Shown piece after piece: positions 8,880 to 16,254 of a DNA stretch of 58,654 bases (positions within the stretch are counted from its first letter, which is position 1; each line of letters starts with the position of its first letter). The DNA is taken from assembly GCA_025358125.1 (NCBI GenBank), contig JANYKS010000101.1:1-58654 (forward strand), given 5' to 3'. Under the pieces are notes generated by a model. It ran no database searches. It was not told the DNA's origin and worked only from the letters and a program-made list of their open reading frames with translations. The position numbers were made by a program, and so were the translations under genes. The DNA is from Actinomycetes bacterium. GTDB lineage: Bacteria; Actinomycetota; Acidimicrobiia; Acidimicrobiales; Ilumatobacteraceae.

Positions 8880-9806
8880 ATGGAACCCTTGACCGAACTG
8901 TTCGCGAACCAATACGGGGTGGCCAGTGACCGCCAGATCCGCAATCTCGATGTCACCTGGGAGCGCCAGCACCGACTCATCGCCGAAGGACTGTGGACTC
9001 GTCACGCCCATGGCGTCACCCGTGTGGCCGGCTCGCCGACGACATGGCTACAGCAGGCAATGGCGGCGACGTTGCTTCCCGGCGCGAAACCATTGATCGC
9101 CGGCCGGGCGGCAGCGCGCCTACACCGGCTCGACGGGTTCCTGGCGGACGACTCGATCGAGATCGTGATCGGCAACAGGTCTCAGGTTGCGGCGCCTCCC
9201 GGGGTGAGGATTCGTCGCAGTCGCCGGCTCACCCCGGCCGACCGATACGAGGTCGATGGCATTCCGGTGACGACCGTGCCGCTCACGTTGATCCACCTCG
9301 CCGCCGATGGCTGTAATGCTGCGAAAGCGCTCGACGGTGCACTACGCGACGGACACTCGCCGACCTGGCTGCGCCAGACTTTCGAACGCTGGCGGGGCTT
9401 CGGCGTGAGCGGGCCGACGACGATGCTGCGCCTTCTGGACGACCGGGTCAACACCCGGCTTCCGCGCAGTTGGTTCCAACGCCTCGCGAAGGAGGTGCTG
9501 GCCGAATGTGGTATTCCGCTGGTCGACGAGTGGCCGGTTGTTGACGCTTCCGGCAAGCTGTTGGCCGAGTTGGATCTGGCCAATGTCGAGCTCAAGGTCG
9601 GCGTCGAATGCCAGAGCTGGAAACATCACGGCTCGCCAACGGCACAAGCCCAGGACCTGCGCCGCAAGCGCAAGCTCCGTCGATTGGGGTGGGAGATCGT
9701 CGAAGTCTGGTGGAGCGACCTCGATCAAATCGATGACGTGCTCGCCGACCTCCGGCTGGCCCTCGACCGAGCGCAGTCTGCCCTGGCGCAACCGCGCCAG
9801 GACTGA
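8880..9806 (+). CDS. AbiEi-like N-terminus / DUF559-like nuclease-fold protein
   Basis: 308 residues from the ATG at 8880. The N-terminal ~90 residues (ELFANQYGVASDRQIRNL, GLWTRHAHGVTRVAG) look like the winged-helix domain of type IV antitoxins (AbiEi). The C-terminal ~80 (LLAELDLANVELKVGVECQS, then LRRKRKLRRLGWEIVEVWWS) resemble the DUF559/Vsr-like endonuclease fold with an acidic residue pair. Such proteins are common and multicopy in actinobacteria and uncharacterised. No AbiEii toxin gene is adjacent, so a toxin-antitoxin role is not supported. The last nine codons are supplied by a 43-bp palindromic repeat. No leaderless box or ribosome-binding site is obvious, so the start is less certain. 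Confidence 0.65.
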   Translation: MEPLTELFANQYGVASDRQIRNLDVTWERQHRLIAEGLWTRHAHGVTRVAGSPTTWLQQAMAATLLPGAKPLIAGRAAARLHRLDGFLADDSIEIVIGNRSQVAAPPGVRIRRSRRLTPADRYEVDGIPVTTVPLTLIHLAADGCNAAKALDGALRDGHSPTWLRQTFERWRGFGVSGPTTMLRLLDDRVNTRLPRSWFQRLAKEVLAECGIPLVDEWPVVDASGKLLAELDLANVELKVGVECQSWKHHGSPTAQAQDLRRKRKLRRLGWEIVEVWWSDLDQIDDVLADLRLALDRAQSALAQPRQD

Positions 9807-9820
9807 GATCGCGCGGGCAG
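9778..9820. repeat. 43-bp palindromic repeat, copy 2 (overlaps gene end)
   Basis: CTGCCCT and CGGGCAG arms. The left half encodes the last residues (LAQPRQD) and the stop codon of the DUF559-like gene, so the element apparently inserted into or shaped the gene's 3' end. Confidence 0.75.
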
Positions 9821-9849
9821 ACCCGAACCCGACGGGGGCCCGCCACTCA

Positions 9850-9892
9850 CTGCCCGTCCCATCCCGCGCCAGGACTGAGATCGCGCGGGCAG
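9850..9892. repeat. 43-bp palindromic repeat, copy 3
   Basis: A perfect CTGCCCG/CGGGCAG pair 43 bp end to end with the core ATCCCGCGCC. It lies between the convergent DUF559-like gene and meaB. Confidence 0.85.
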
Positions 9893-9993
9893 ACCCGAGC
9901 CCGACGGGGGCCCGACTGGGCACGGGGCCCGGCAGGCCCGCCACTCACTGCCGGGACAACGCAGCCCCGGCACCCCTTACCCCGCCTGGCGCC

Positions 9994-10956
9994 TCAGGCG
10001 TCGACGGACTTGAGCATCTCGTCGGCGGCGGCCCATGGGTCCATCCGGCGGTTGAGCACGTCGTCTTGCAACGCGTTCCACTGCTCGCCGCCGCACAGTC
10101 CGCGGGCCCGTTGCTCGAGCCGCCCGACGATGATGTCGCGTAACTCGTCGCGGAGGCGGAACTCGCGCCTCTGGGAAAGCGCACCGGTAGATGTGATGAA
10201 GTCGCGATGGGCCAGGACCGAAGCCCACAACTCCGCCACGCCCTGACCGGTGGTGCCGACAGCTGTCAAGATCGGTGGGCGCCACGACTCGAGCCCGAGA
10301 TCGGACAGGTCGAGCATCTGCTCGAGATCCCGGCGAGTCCCCTCGGTGCCCTGACGGTCGGCCTTGTTGATCACGAAGATGTCGGCGATCTCCATCAGGC
10401 CGGCCTTGTTGGCCTGCACGGAATCACCCCAGCCGGGATTGACAACGACGACGGTGGTATCCGCCTTGCCGGCGATCTCGACCTCGACCTGGCCGACGCC
10501 GACCGTCTCGACGAGCACCCATTCGCGGCCGATCGCGTCGAGCAGCCGGATCGCCTGCGGGGTGGAGAGTGAGAGCCCACCGAGATGGCCACGTGTCGCC
10601 ATCGACCTGATGAAGACACCTGGGTCGGTGGCGTGGTCCTGCATTCGAACGCGGTCGCCGAGGATCGCCCCGCCGGTGAACGGCGAAGACGGATCAATGG
10701 CCAGCACCGCCACCTCGGTGCCCGACGAACGGAGTAGGCCGATGATCGCGGACGTGAGCGTGCTCTTGCCGGCGCCAGGCGCACCCGTCATGCCAACGGT
10801 GTAGGCCGAACCACCGAGTGGATACGAGAGCCGCCCGATCGCGCGGGCGTCGTCGGAGCCGCGCTCGATGAGTGACAGCAGACGCGCCAGTGCAGCCCGG
10901 TCACCAGCGCGAGCCCCCGCAAAGAGCTCGTTCACCGATTGACTGCGGCGACCCAC
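9994..10956 (-). CDS. meaB: MeaB/ArgK-type G-protein chaperone of a B12-dependent mutase
   Basis: 320 residues from the GTG at 10956, 4 bases after the stop of the NifU-like gene; an upstream GTG or ATG in the same frame would overlap that gene. P-loop GMTGAPGAGKST at 56-66, switch region DPSSPFTGGAILGDR, base-recognition NKADRQG and the C-terminal dimerisation arm are all typical of MeaB. Members of this family load and protect methylmalonyl-CoA or isobutyryl-CoA mutase. No mutase gene is in the window, so the partner is encoded elsewhere. Confidence 0.92.
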   Translation of the reverse strand: MGRRSQSVNELFAGARAGDRAALARLLSLIERGSDDARAIGRLSYPLGGSAYTVGMTGAPGAGKSTLTSAIIGLLRSSGTEVAVLAIDPSSPFTGGAILGDRVRMQDHATDPGVFIRSMATRGHLGGLSLSTPQAIRLLDAIGREWVLVETVGVGQVEVEIAGKADTTVVVVNPGWGDSVQANKAGLMEIADIFVINKADRQGTEGTRRDLEQMLDLSDLGLESWRPPILTAVGTTGQGVAELWASVLAHRDFITSTGALSQRREFRLRDELRDIIVGRLEQRARGLCGGEQWNALQDDVLNRRMDPWAAADEMLKSVDA

Positions 10957-10960
10957 GAAA

Positions 10961-11185
10961 TCAGACCGCCACGACCTCGGTGACGCCATCGACGCGGTCA
11001 CGCATGATGCGCTCGATTCCGGCCTTCAGCGTCTGGGTGCTCGCCGGGCACGTTCCGCACGCGCCAACCAGGGTGACCGACACGACACCGGTCGCCTCAT
11101 CGACATCGTTGAGTTGGATATCGCCACCGTCGGCCTGCAGGGCCGGGCGGATGACTTCGATGCATTCTTCGACTTGGGCGCGCAT
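10961..11185 (-). CDS. NifU C-terminal-like Fe-S scaffold protein
   Basis: A 74-residue protein consisting only of a NifU C-terminal (Nfu) domain. The GACGTCPAS motif supplies the CXXC pair (Cys43, Cys46) that binds a 4Fe-4S cluster between two subunits, for delivery to apo-proteins in the cytosol. The A-type domain of E. coli NfuA is absent. An AAAGG Shine-Dalgarno sequence lies 9 bases before the ATG at 11185. It is followed after 4 bases by meaB. Confidence 0.9.
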   Translation of the reverse strand: MRAQVEECIEVIRPALQADGGDIQLNDVDEATGVVSVTLVGACGTCPASTQTLKAGIERIMRDRVDGVTEVVAV

Positions 11186-11234
11186 GGTTTCTGACCTTTG
11201 ACTGGACCGCAGTCCATTGAAGCAGGTGGATCAT

Positions 11235-11240
11235 TACAAT
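11235..11240 (+). promoter_or_regulatory. -10 box of leaderless promoter for the two small ORFs
   Basis: TACAAT, one of the best -10 matches in the window, 8 bases before the ATG at 11249. Confidence 0.55.
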
Positions 11241-11248
11241 CCCGAAAC

Positions 11249-11341
11249 ATGACAACAATTCGGGCGGGATCACCCATTCCCGCCGTGACCCTTGGCATGG
11301 CAGCCGCACCCGGCGGAGCGGCCGTCACGAGAGTCGCCTGA
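11249..11341 (+). CDS. Candidate 30-residue small ORF, translationally coupled to the next gene
   Basis: It encodes 30 residues (MTTIRAGSPIPAVTLGMAAA followed by PGGAAVTRVA). Support comes from a TACAAT box 8 bases upstream, as at many leaderless genes here, and from its stop overlapping the next start (TGATG). The sequence is unlike any family I know. It may simply be a leader peptide that carries ribosomes into the downstream membrane protein. Confidence 0.45.
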   Translation: MTTIRAGSPIPAVTLGMAAAPGGAAVTRVA

Positions 11342-11574
11342 TGCACTCGCTGCTCGCCCATCAAGGCGGATGGGGCGAAGGCCTGCTCGTCGCGGGCGCG
11401 CTGCTCGCCCATCAGGGCGGGTGGGACGAAGACCTGCTCGTCGCCGGACCGCTGCTCGCAATCGTCGGTCTGCTGTGGCTTGCCAAACGTCGCGCCGAGA
11501 AGATGCCGCACGAGCCTCTGGATCTGAAGCCGCAGAGCAATCGTCCGAGCGATGAGTCGGAACGCCCCGTCTAG
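11341..11574 (+). CDS. Small membrane protein with a duplicated N-terminal unit
   Basis: 77 residues. A ~20-residue unit, LLAHQGGWGEGLLVAGA, is repeated almost exactly as LLAHQGGWDEDLLVAGP; at DNA level this is an imperfect ~60-bp tandem duplication. One hydrophobic helix (LLAIVGLLWLAKRR) then ends in positive residues, with a polar tail that would face the cytoplasm. No function is recognisable. It is coupled to the 30-residue ORF upstream and convergent with murA. Confidence 0.6.
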   Translation: MHSLLAHQGGWGEGLLVAGALLAHQGGWDEDLLVAGPLLAIVGLLWLAKRRAEKMPHEPLDLKPQSNRPSDESERPV

Positions 11575-11580
11575 CGGCAA

Positions 11581-12855
11581 CTAGCGACGTTCGATGTCGG
11601 CGCCCAGACGGTGGAGCCGCCCGACGAGATCGTCGTAGCCGCGATCGATGTGATGCACACCCGTGATCGTGGTCTCACCATCGGCTGCGAGGCCGGCGAC
11701 GACCAGGGCCGCGCCGGCGCGGATATCGGGCGCTTTGACGGGCGCGCCGGAGAGGCGCCGCACCCCGCGAACGACTGCGTGGTGGCCATCGGTACTGATG
11801 TTCGCGCCGAGCCGCTGGAGCTCTTCGACGTATCGGAACCGGCCGGGATAGAGGTTCTCGGTGACGATGCCCACGCCGTCCGACACCGATAGCAGCGTGA
11901 CGATCAGCGGCTTGTAGTCGGTTGCGATGCCCGGATACGGCAGCGTCGCGACATCGATCGCGCGCATCCGTTCCGGCGCAAAGACGGCCATCCCGTCGGT
12001 CTGGGGCACGATGCTCAGACCCATGTCGGCGAACCGGCGGAGGAGCATCTCCATCTGCTCGGGCCTCGCGTTGCGCAGGGTGATCTCGCCGCCGGTGATC
12101 GCGGCAGCGGCGACGTAGGTGGCTGCCTGGATGCGGTCGGGGACGACCTCGTGCACCACCGGGCGGAGACTGCCGCGCTCGACCCCGTGGACCACGAGCG
12201 TCGAAGACCCGACGCCTTCGATGTCAGCGCCCATCTCGTTCAAGAAGATAGCGAGGTCGCCGATCTCGGGTTCGCGCGCCGCGTTGTCGATGACCGTGGT
12301 GCCCTTGGCAAAGACGGCAGCGGTGAGGATGTTCTCGGTGGCTCCCACACTCGGGAAATCGAACGTGACGTTGGCCCCGTGCAGTCGATCGGCGTGAGCC
12401 TCGACGTAGCCGTGGCGCAACTCGAATGTGGCCCCCATCGCCTCGAGGCCCATCTGATGCATGTCGATCGGGCGGCTGCCGAAGTCGTCGCCGCCCGGCA
12501 TCGACAGCTTGACCGTGCCACACCGGGTCAGCAGCGGTCCGAGCACGTTGATCGAGGCCCGGATCCGCTCGACGAGTTCGTACGGGGCGACCGGGGTGAT
12601 GTTGCCGTGGTTGGTCAGCAACAACACGCGCTCCTCGGTCGGGTGCCACGACCACGTGACGCCGATCGCCGCGAGAAGATCGCCCATGATCGCCACGTCG
12701 GCGATGTCGGGCACGTTGGTGAGCGTTGTCACACCGTCGGTCATCAAACTCGTCGCCATCAGCTTGAGCACCGAGTTCTTGGCCCCAGGGACCGTCACCT
12801 CACCGGAAAGCGGACCGTTGCGTCGCACGACGATTGTCTCTGAGGGCGAATCCAC
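11581..12855 (-). CDS. murA: UDP-N-acetylglucosamine 1-carboxyvinyltransferase, Asp-type active site
   Basis: 424 residues from the GTG at 12855. The frame runs on upstream but that part is shadow of the divergent MFS gene. MurA adds enolpyruvate to UDP-GlcNAc, the first committed step of peptidoglycan synthesis. Lys26 in PGAKNSVLK corresponds to E. coli Lys22. The active-site loop reads MPGGDDFGSRPIDMH, so position 123 is Asp where E. coli has Cys115. Mycobacterial MurA has the same Cys-to-Asp change and is naturally insensitive to fosfomycin, so the same is inferred here. Confidence 0.95.
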   Translation of the reverse strand: MDSPSETIVVRRNGPLSGEVTVPGAKNSVLKLMATSLMTDGVTTLTNVPDIADVAIMGDLLAAIGVTWSWHPTEERVLLLTNHGNITPVAPYELVERIRASINVLGPLLTRCGTVKLSMPGGDDFGSRPIDMHQMGLEAMGATFELRHGYVEAHADRLHGANVTFDFPSVGATENILTAAVFAKGTTVIDNAAREPEIGDLAIFLNEMGADIEGVGSSTLVVHGVERGSLRPVVHEVVPDRIQAATYVAAAAITGGEITLRNARPEQMEMLLRRFADMGLSIVPQTDGMAVFAPERMRAIDVATLPYPGIATDYKPLIVTLLSVSDGVGIVTENLYPGRFRYVEELQRLGANISTDGHHAVVRGVRRLSGAPVKAPDIRAGAALVVAGLAADGETTITGVHHIDRGYDDLVGRLHRLGADIERR

Positions 12856-12862
12856 GGCGTTC

Positions 12863-12868
12863 AGTATG
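12863..12868 (-). promoter_or_regulatory. -10 box of leaderless murA promoter, overlapping the MFS -10
   Basis: CATACT on the minus strand, 7 bases before the murA GTG. It shares four base pairs with the -10 of the divergent MFS gene. Confidence 0.45.
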
Positions 12869-12870
12869 CT
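12865..12870 (+). promoter_or_regulatory. -10 box of leaderless MFS promoter
   Basis: TATGCT, 6 bases before the GTG at 12877, inside the 21-bp gap to murA. Confidence 0.5.
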
Positions 12871-12876
12871 CCGGAT

Positions 12877-14409
12877 GTGATCGGCAGGAAGCGGGTTGTG
12901 CGAGAACTTGCCGCTACCGACGAAAACCGCCGGTTGGTGCTCACGCCGCGTGACGATTTCGTCCAGGAAATCGTCGGTGACACGCCGGACCGGTTCGTCC
13001 AAGCCGACGGGCCGTTCACCAGCTACGAACGCACCGTCGAGTCGAGCGAGATCGGGCTGCGCGAAACGACAAGTTACCGGCTTTCGATCCCATGGTTCGG
13101 ATGGCTCTTCGCATTGCCCGTCCGCCGGACCCTGAAGAACCACAACGACCAGTCGGCGACCGGTGTTCAACCGTGGTGGGCGCCCCCTGACCGGCTCGAT
13201 CCTCGCCAGGCGATGCTGCTCGGCCTGCTCGCCGCAGCGTCGATGAGCGCAGCCTTCACGAACACGCTGTTCACCCAAACCGCCAACTACGCGGCGAAGG
13301 ACTTCGCGATCGGCAAGTTCGGCCAGGGCATCGGCGGCGTCGTGGTCCGCGCCGGCATCGTGTTCGCGCTGCCGATCGCGTTCCTCGCCGATCGCGTCGG
13401 GCGGCGTCGGATGATCATCCTAGCGGCCTGGCTTGCGCCGCTTGTCTCCTCCATCGGCGCGCTCGCCCCGAACTTCCCGACGCTGGTCAGCACACAAGCC
13501 CTCGGTCGGCCGATGGGCCTAGCGCTCGATCTCCTGATCGCCGTCGCAGCCGCCGAGGAGATGCCGCGCAACAGCCGCGCATACGCGATCAGCGTCCTCG
13601 CGATGGCAAGCGGTCTCGGCGCCGGCGTCGCAGTCATGGGACTCCCGCTCGCGGGCATCGGGAGGTCCGGGTGGCGATTCGTGTACGTGCTCGGCTTGAT
13701 CTGGCTGATCGTCGCGTTCGACCTCCGCAAACGGCTTCCCGAGACTCGCCGATTCGAGCGGCCGCACGTGACGGCTCCCCCGTTACCAAAGAAGCGTTTC
13801 GCCCAGCTCGCGTCGGTGGCATTCCTCGCCAACCTGTTCGTCGCGCCGGCATCGTTCTTCCAGAACCGCTATCTGGACGAGGTCCGCGGGCTGTCACCGG
13901 GAGCGATCAGTGTCTTCACGTTCAGCACCGCAACGCCGGCCGCGCTCGGGTTCGTGGTCGGCGGCCGGATCGCCGATGTGCGCGGGCGCAAGCCGCTCCT
14001 CGTGTTCGCGATCCCGCTCAGTACGGCGCTGTTGATCTGGTCGTTCAGCGTCGGCGGAGCCGGACTGTGGCTCGGCGCGTTCGGGGCCGGGTTCATCGGT
14101 GGGATCGCCTACCCCGCGTTCGCCGTCTACCGCACCGAGCTGTTCCCGACCGGCAATCGCGGCCGCGCGGCGGGGCTGATCACCGCTGCCGCGCTGCTCG
14201 GTGGATCGATCGGGCTGCTCGCTGCCGGTCGGCTGCTGGACCACGGCTGGTCGTACGGCCGGACCATGGCGTTGATGGCTCTCGGCGAACTCGTGGCGGT
14301 TGGCATCATCCTCACCGCGTATCCGGAAACGGCCCACATGGACCTCGACGAGTTGAATCCCGAACCGCCCGCCCTGCCCGAACCGCCTGGCGTGACCGTG
14401 CCCGACTGA
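12877..14409 (+). CDS. MFS transporter with soluble N-terminal extension
   Basis: 510 residues. Residues ~110-490 form about 12 hydrophobic helices with the MFS signature DRVGRRR in the 2-3 loop and the related DVRGRKP in the second half, so this is a cytoplasmic-membrane transporter of the sugar/metabolite porter type. The first ~100 residues are soluble, with alternating strands (RLVLTPRDDFVQEIV, TSYERTVESSE), reminiscent of an SRPBCC-like domain, which is unusual for an MFS protein. The substrate is unknown. The GTG start is supported by the -10 box 6 bases upstream and lies only 21 bp from the divergent murA start. Confidence 0.85.
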   Translation: MIGRKRVVRELAATDENRRLVLTPRDDFVQEIVGDTPDRFVQADGPFTSYERTVESSEIGLRETTSYRLSIPWFGWLFALPVRRTLKNHNDQSATGVQPWWAPPDRLDPRQAMLLGLLAAASMSAAFTNTLFTQTANYAAKDFAIGKFGQGIGGVVVRAGIVFALPIAFLADRVGRRRMIILAAWLAPLVSSIGALAPNFPTLVSTQALGRPMGLALDLLIAVAAAEEMPRNSRAYAISVLAMASGLGAGVAVMGLPLAGIGRSGWRFVYVLGLIWLIVAFDLRKRLPETRRFERPHVTAPPLPKKRFAQLASVAFLANLFVAPASFFQNRYLDEVRGLSPGAISVFTFSTATPAALGFVVGGRIADVRGRKPLLVFAIPLSTALLIWSFSVGGAGLWLGAFGAGFIGGIAYPAFAVYRTELFPTGNRGRAAGLITAAALLGGSIGLLAAGRLLDHGWSYGRTMALMALGELVAVGIILTAYPETAHMDLDELNPEPPALPEPPGVTVPD

Positions 14410-14413
14410 ACGC

Positions 14414-15004
14414 TCAAACGATCGTCGGCAACCACTCGCCAACCGCTGCGGCGATCGCGTCGTCGGCGTCTTTGAGATCGTGCGACTTTGCTTCGACCCA
14501 CATGTGCGTCACCGGCCCGGCAATGGTGGAGGTCCACCGCAACAACTCCTCCGGCGAACCGAATGCGTCACGCGTGCCCTGGATCAACAGGCATGGCACG
14601 GAGATGCGCGGCAGGTGCTCGACGCGCAGCTTGTCGGCGTTCCCCGGTGGATGGAGCGGGTACGAGATCAAGATCAACCCGGCGGCCGGCAGGGGCGCGA
14701 CGTCGTCTCCACCAGCAACGGCCATCGAGCACATCCGCCCACCCATCGATCGACCGCCGAGAACGAGTTTGGCTGTGCGGGTCTTCAACGTGAAGGCAAA
14801 ATCAGAGGCTTCGGAGCGCACCGCGTCGAGCAAGATCGGCGCTCGATCCGGCGCCCGCTTGCCGGCCTTGCGGTACGCGAAGTCGGCCCGCCGGACGGGG
14901 AGCGGGTGCAGCGATTGCTCGAGCCGAATCAGCGACGAATGGTTGCTGTCGGTGCCTGCGCCAGGAAACAGCAGCACACCCTCGACGGATCGAGTCGGCT
15001 TCAC
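14414..15004 (-). CDS. Alpha/beta hydrolase of the KANL3/Tex30-like type
   Basis: 196 residues. The nucleophile elbow GGRSMGGR, an acidic residue in QGTRDAFGS and a histidine in EAKSHDLK give a plausible Ser-Asp-His triad in a compact alpha/beta-hydrolase fold. The N-terminal LLFPGAGTDSNH is the oxyanion-side loop. It starts at the ATG at 15004, which overlaps the stop of the J-domain gene (ATGA), so the two form one unit. The substrate is unknown. Confidence 0.82.
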   Translation of the reverse strand: MKPTRSVEGVLLFPGAGTDSNHSSLIRLEQSLHPLPVRRADFAYRKAGKRAPDRAPILLDAVRSEASDFAFTLKTRTAKLVLGGRSMGGRMCSMAVAGGDDVAPLPAAGLILISYPLHPPGNADKLRVEHLPRISVPCLLIQGTRDAFGSPEELLRWTSTIAGPVTHMWVEAKSHDLKDADDAIAAAVGEWLPTIV

Positions 15005-15693
15005 GCCAGCAGTACCCGCCGCGCTTGGTGGAGGTCGCCGATGGCCTTGCCGGCATCCACCTCGTCACCGCCGTGATCGGGATGGACGAGGCGGAGCTGA
15101 TCGCGGTACCGGCCCATGACCTCCCTTTTTGTCACCTTGCCGGTACCGAGTGGGAAGCCGAACAGCTCTAGCGCCCACGCCCGCGGATCAGCCATGGCCG
15201 CCAGCGACGTGGCCGTCGTGCCGGCCAGATGGTTGATGAACGACGGCCCGATCGGCCCCTTCCAGCGCATCGCCTTCTTGATCAACGGAATCAAGGAATG
15301 ACGAGCTGACTGCTCGAGCCGCTCGACCGCGTAGATCACTCCGAGCACTTGGACGAGCCCACTGCCACTCGTGTCGAAGCTGAAGTGAACGTTCTCACCC
15401 TCGCCCTGCAGGCGGTGCCGGCTGACGCCCAGACCGTGCCGATCGACCTGATAACGATGCCTGAGGCGCGGCTGCACCACACGATCGCCGCGGTCGACCT
15501 GACCGAGTAGCCGATGGACATCGGCGACAAGGTCGTCGTCGATGTCGTCGAGATGATGCGCGACGACCGCACCGAGCAGCAGTCCGCCGAAACCGGGAGC
15601 CGGGTCGACCGGCAGGATCAGATTGCCGAGCGAAACCCGCCGCGTCGGGGTGACCGGGCGCGAGTGCCACACCTCCAACTCGGCCAACAGCAT
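15001..15693 (-). CDS. Protein with C-terminal J-domain
   Basis: 230 residues. The last ~65 (LFGFPLGTGKVTKREVMGRY, then QLRLVHPDHGG with the HPD tripeptide) form a J-domain, which stimulates Hsp70 ATPase; the position at the C-terminus is atypical, since DnaJ carries it at the N-terminus. The N-terminal ~160 residues (EVWHSRPVTPTRRVSLGN) belong to no family I recognise. The ATG at 15693 follows TATCGT by 7 bases. It is coupled to the hydrolase downstream. Confidence 0.75.
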   Translation of the reverse strand: MLLAELEVWHSRPVTPTRRVSLGNLILPVDPAPGFGGLLLGAVVAHHLDDIDDDLVADVHRLLGQVDRGDRVVQPRLRHRYQVDRHGLGVSRHRLQGEGENVHFSFDTSGSGLVQVLGVIYAVERLEQSARHSLIPLIKKAMRWKGPIGPSFINHLAGTTATSLAAMADPRAWALELFGFPLGTGKVTKREVMGRYRDQLRLVHPDHGGDEVDAGKAIGDLHQARRVLLA

Positions 15694-15700
15694 GGCACAA

Positions 15701-15706
15701 ACGATA
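15701..15706 (-). promoter_or_regulatory. -10 box of leaderless J-domain gene promoter
   Basis: TATCGT on the minus strand, 7 bases before the ATG at 15693. Confidence 0.5.
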
Positions 15707-15802
15707 TCGGGTTGGCTCGTGACACATTCGAGCGATACCTCGACATCGCCCGCCCTTGGCCGGTGAGCGCCTGACCGGCCAGCTCGCCCGGGTCGGGTCG
15801 GG

Positions 15803-16198
15803 TCAGCGTGAAAGTGTGATCACGACCCCGCGGTCGCCGTACGGGATCCGCTTGCGCTTGACGATCCCACCGATCGTTCCGAGCAGTTTCGTGATCTTGG
15901 TCATGAAGCCGTACTTCGCCCGGATCTTGTCTCGGATCGTGTCGAGTTCGTCGCCGCCGACAACCCGGGCGGTGCCCTCGACTAGGCCCGTGCCCGCCTT
16001 GACCCTGCCGCGAGCATCGCAGGGTTGCACGGTGACCCGTTCGGTGTGCGCCAGCCGCTTGGCCTTGCCCGAGCCGGAACTGGTCCAGAAACCGATCTTG
16101 CCGTCATCGAGTTGCGCCGCCCACACCGGGGTCGCCACAGCCCGGCCATCGCGGCGCAAGGTTGTGAGCAGGAGGTACTTTTCGTCGGCAAGCGTCAT
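15803..16198 (-). CDS. PPOX-class F420-dependent flavin/deazaflavin oxidoreductase-like protein
   Basis: 131 residues of the split-barrel FMN/F420-binding fold. LLLTTLRRDGRAVATPVWAA and KIGFWTSSGSGKAKRL are typical of the actinobacterial PPOX class, whose members use cofactor F420 or bind haem or biliverdin. The reaction cannot be assigned. The ATG at 16198 is preceded by TACACT with a 6-base spacer, so it has its own promoter. Confidence 0.85.
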   Translation of the reverse strand: MTLADEKYLLLTTLRRDGRAVATPVWAAQLDDGKIGFWTSSGSGKAKRLAHTERVTVQPCDARGRVKAGTGLVEGTARVVGGDELDTIRDKIRAKYGFMTKITKLLGTIGGIVKRKRIPYGDRGVVITLSR

Positions 16199-16204
16199 CG
16201 GCGA

Positions 16205-16210
16205 AGTGTA
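16205..16210 (-). promoter_or_regulatory. -10 box of leaderless PPOX gene promoter
   Basis: TACACT on the minus strand, 6 bases before the ATG. Confidence 0.5.
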
Positions 16211-16254
16211 CCGGAATCAGTGCAGAGTGGCCTGAGCGGCAACCCCGGCCCGAG

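Noticed and set aside
8880-9806. AbiE type IV toxin-antitoxin system
   Set aside because: Only an AbiEi-like N-terminal domain is present; no nucleotidyltransferase toxin gene is adjacent.
11581-13278. MurA with a 141-residue N-terminal extension
   Set aside because: The extra part is arginine- and proline-rich shadow of the divergent MFS gene; the conserved MurA N-terminus begins at 12855.
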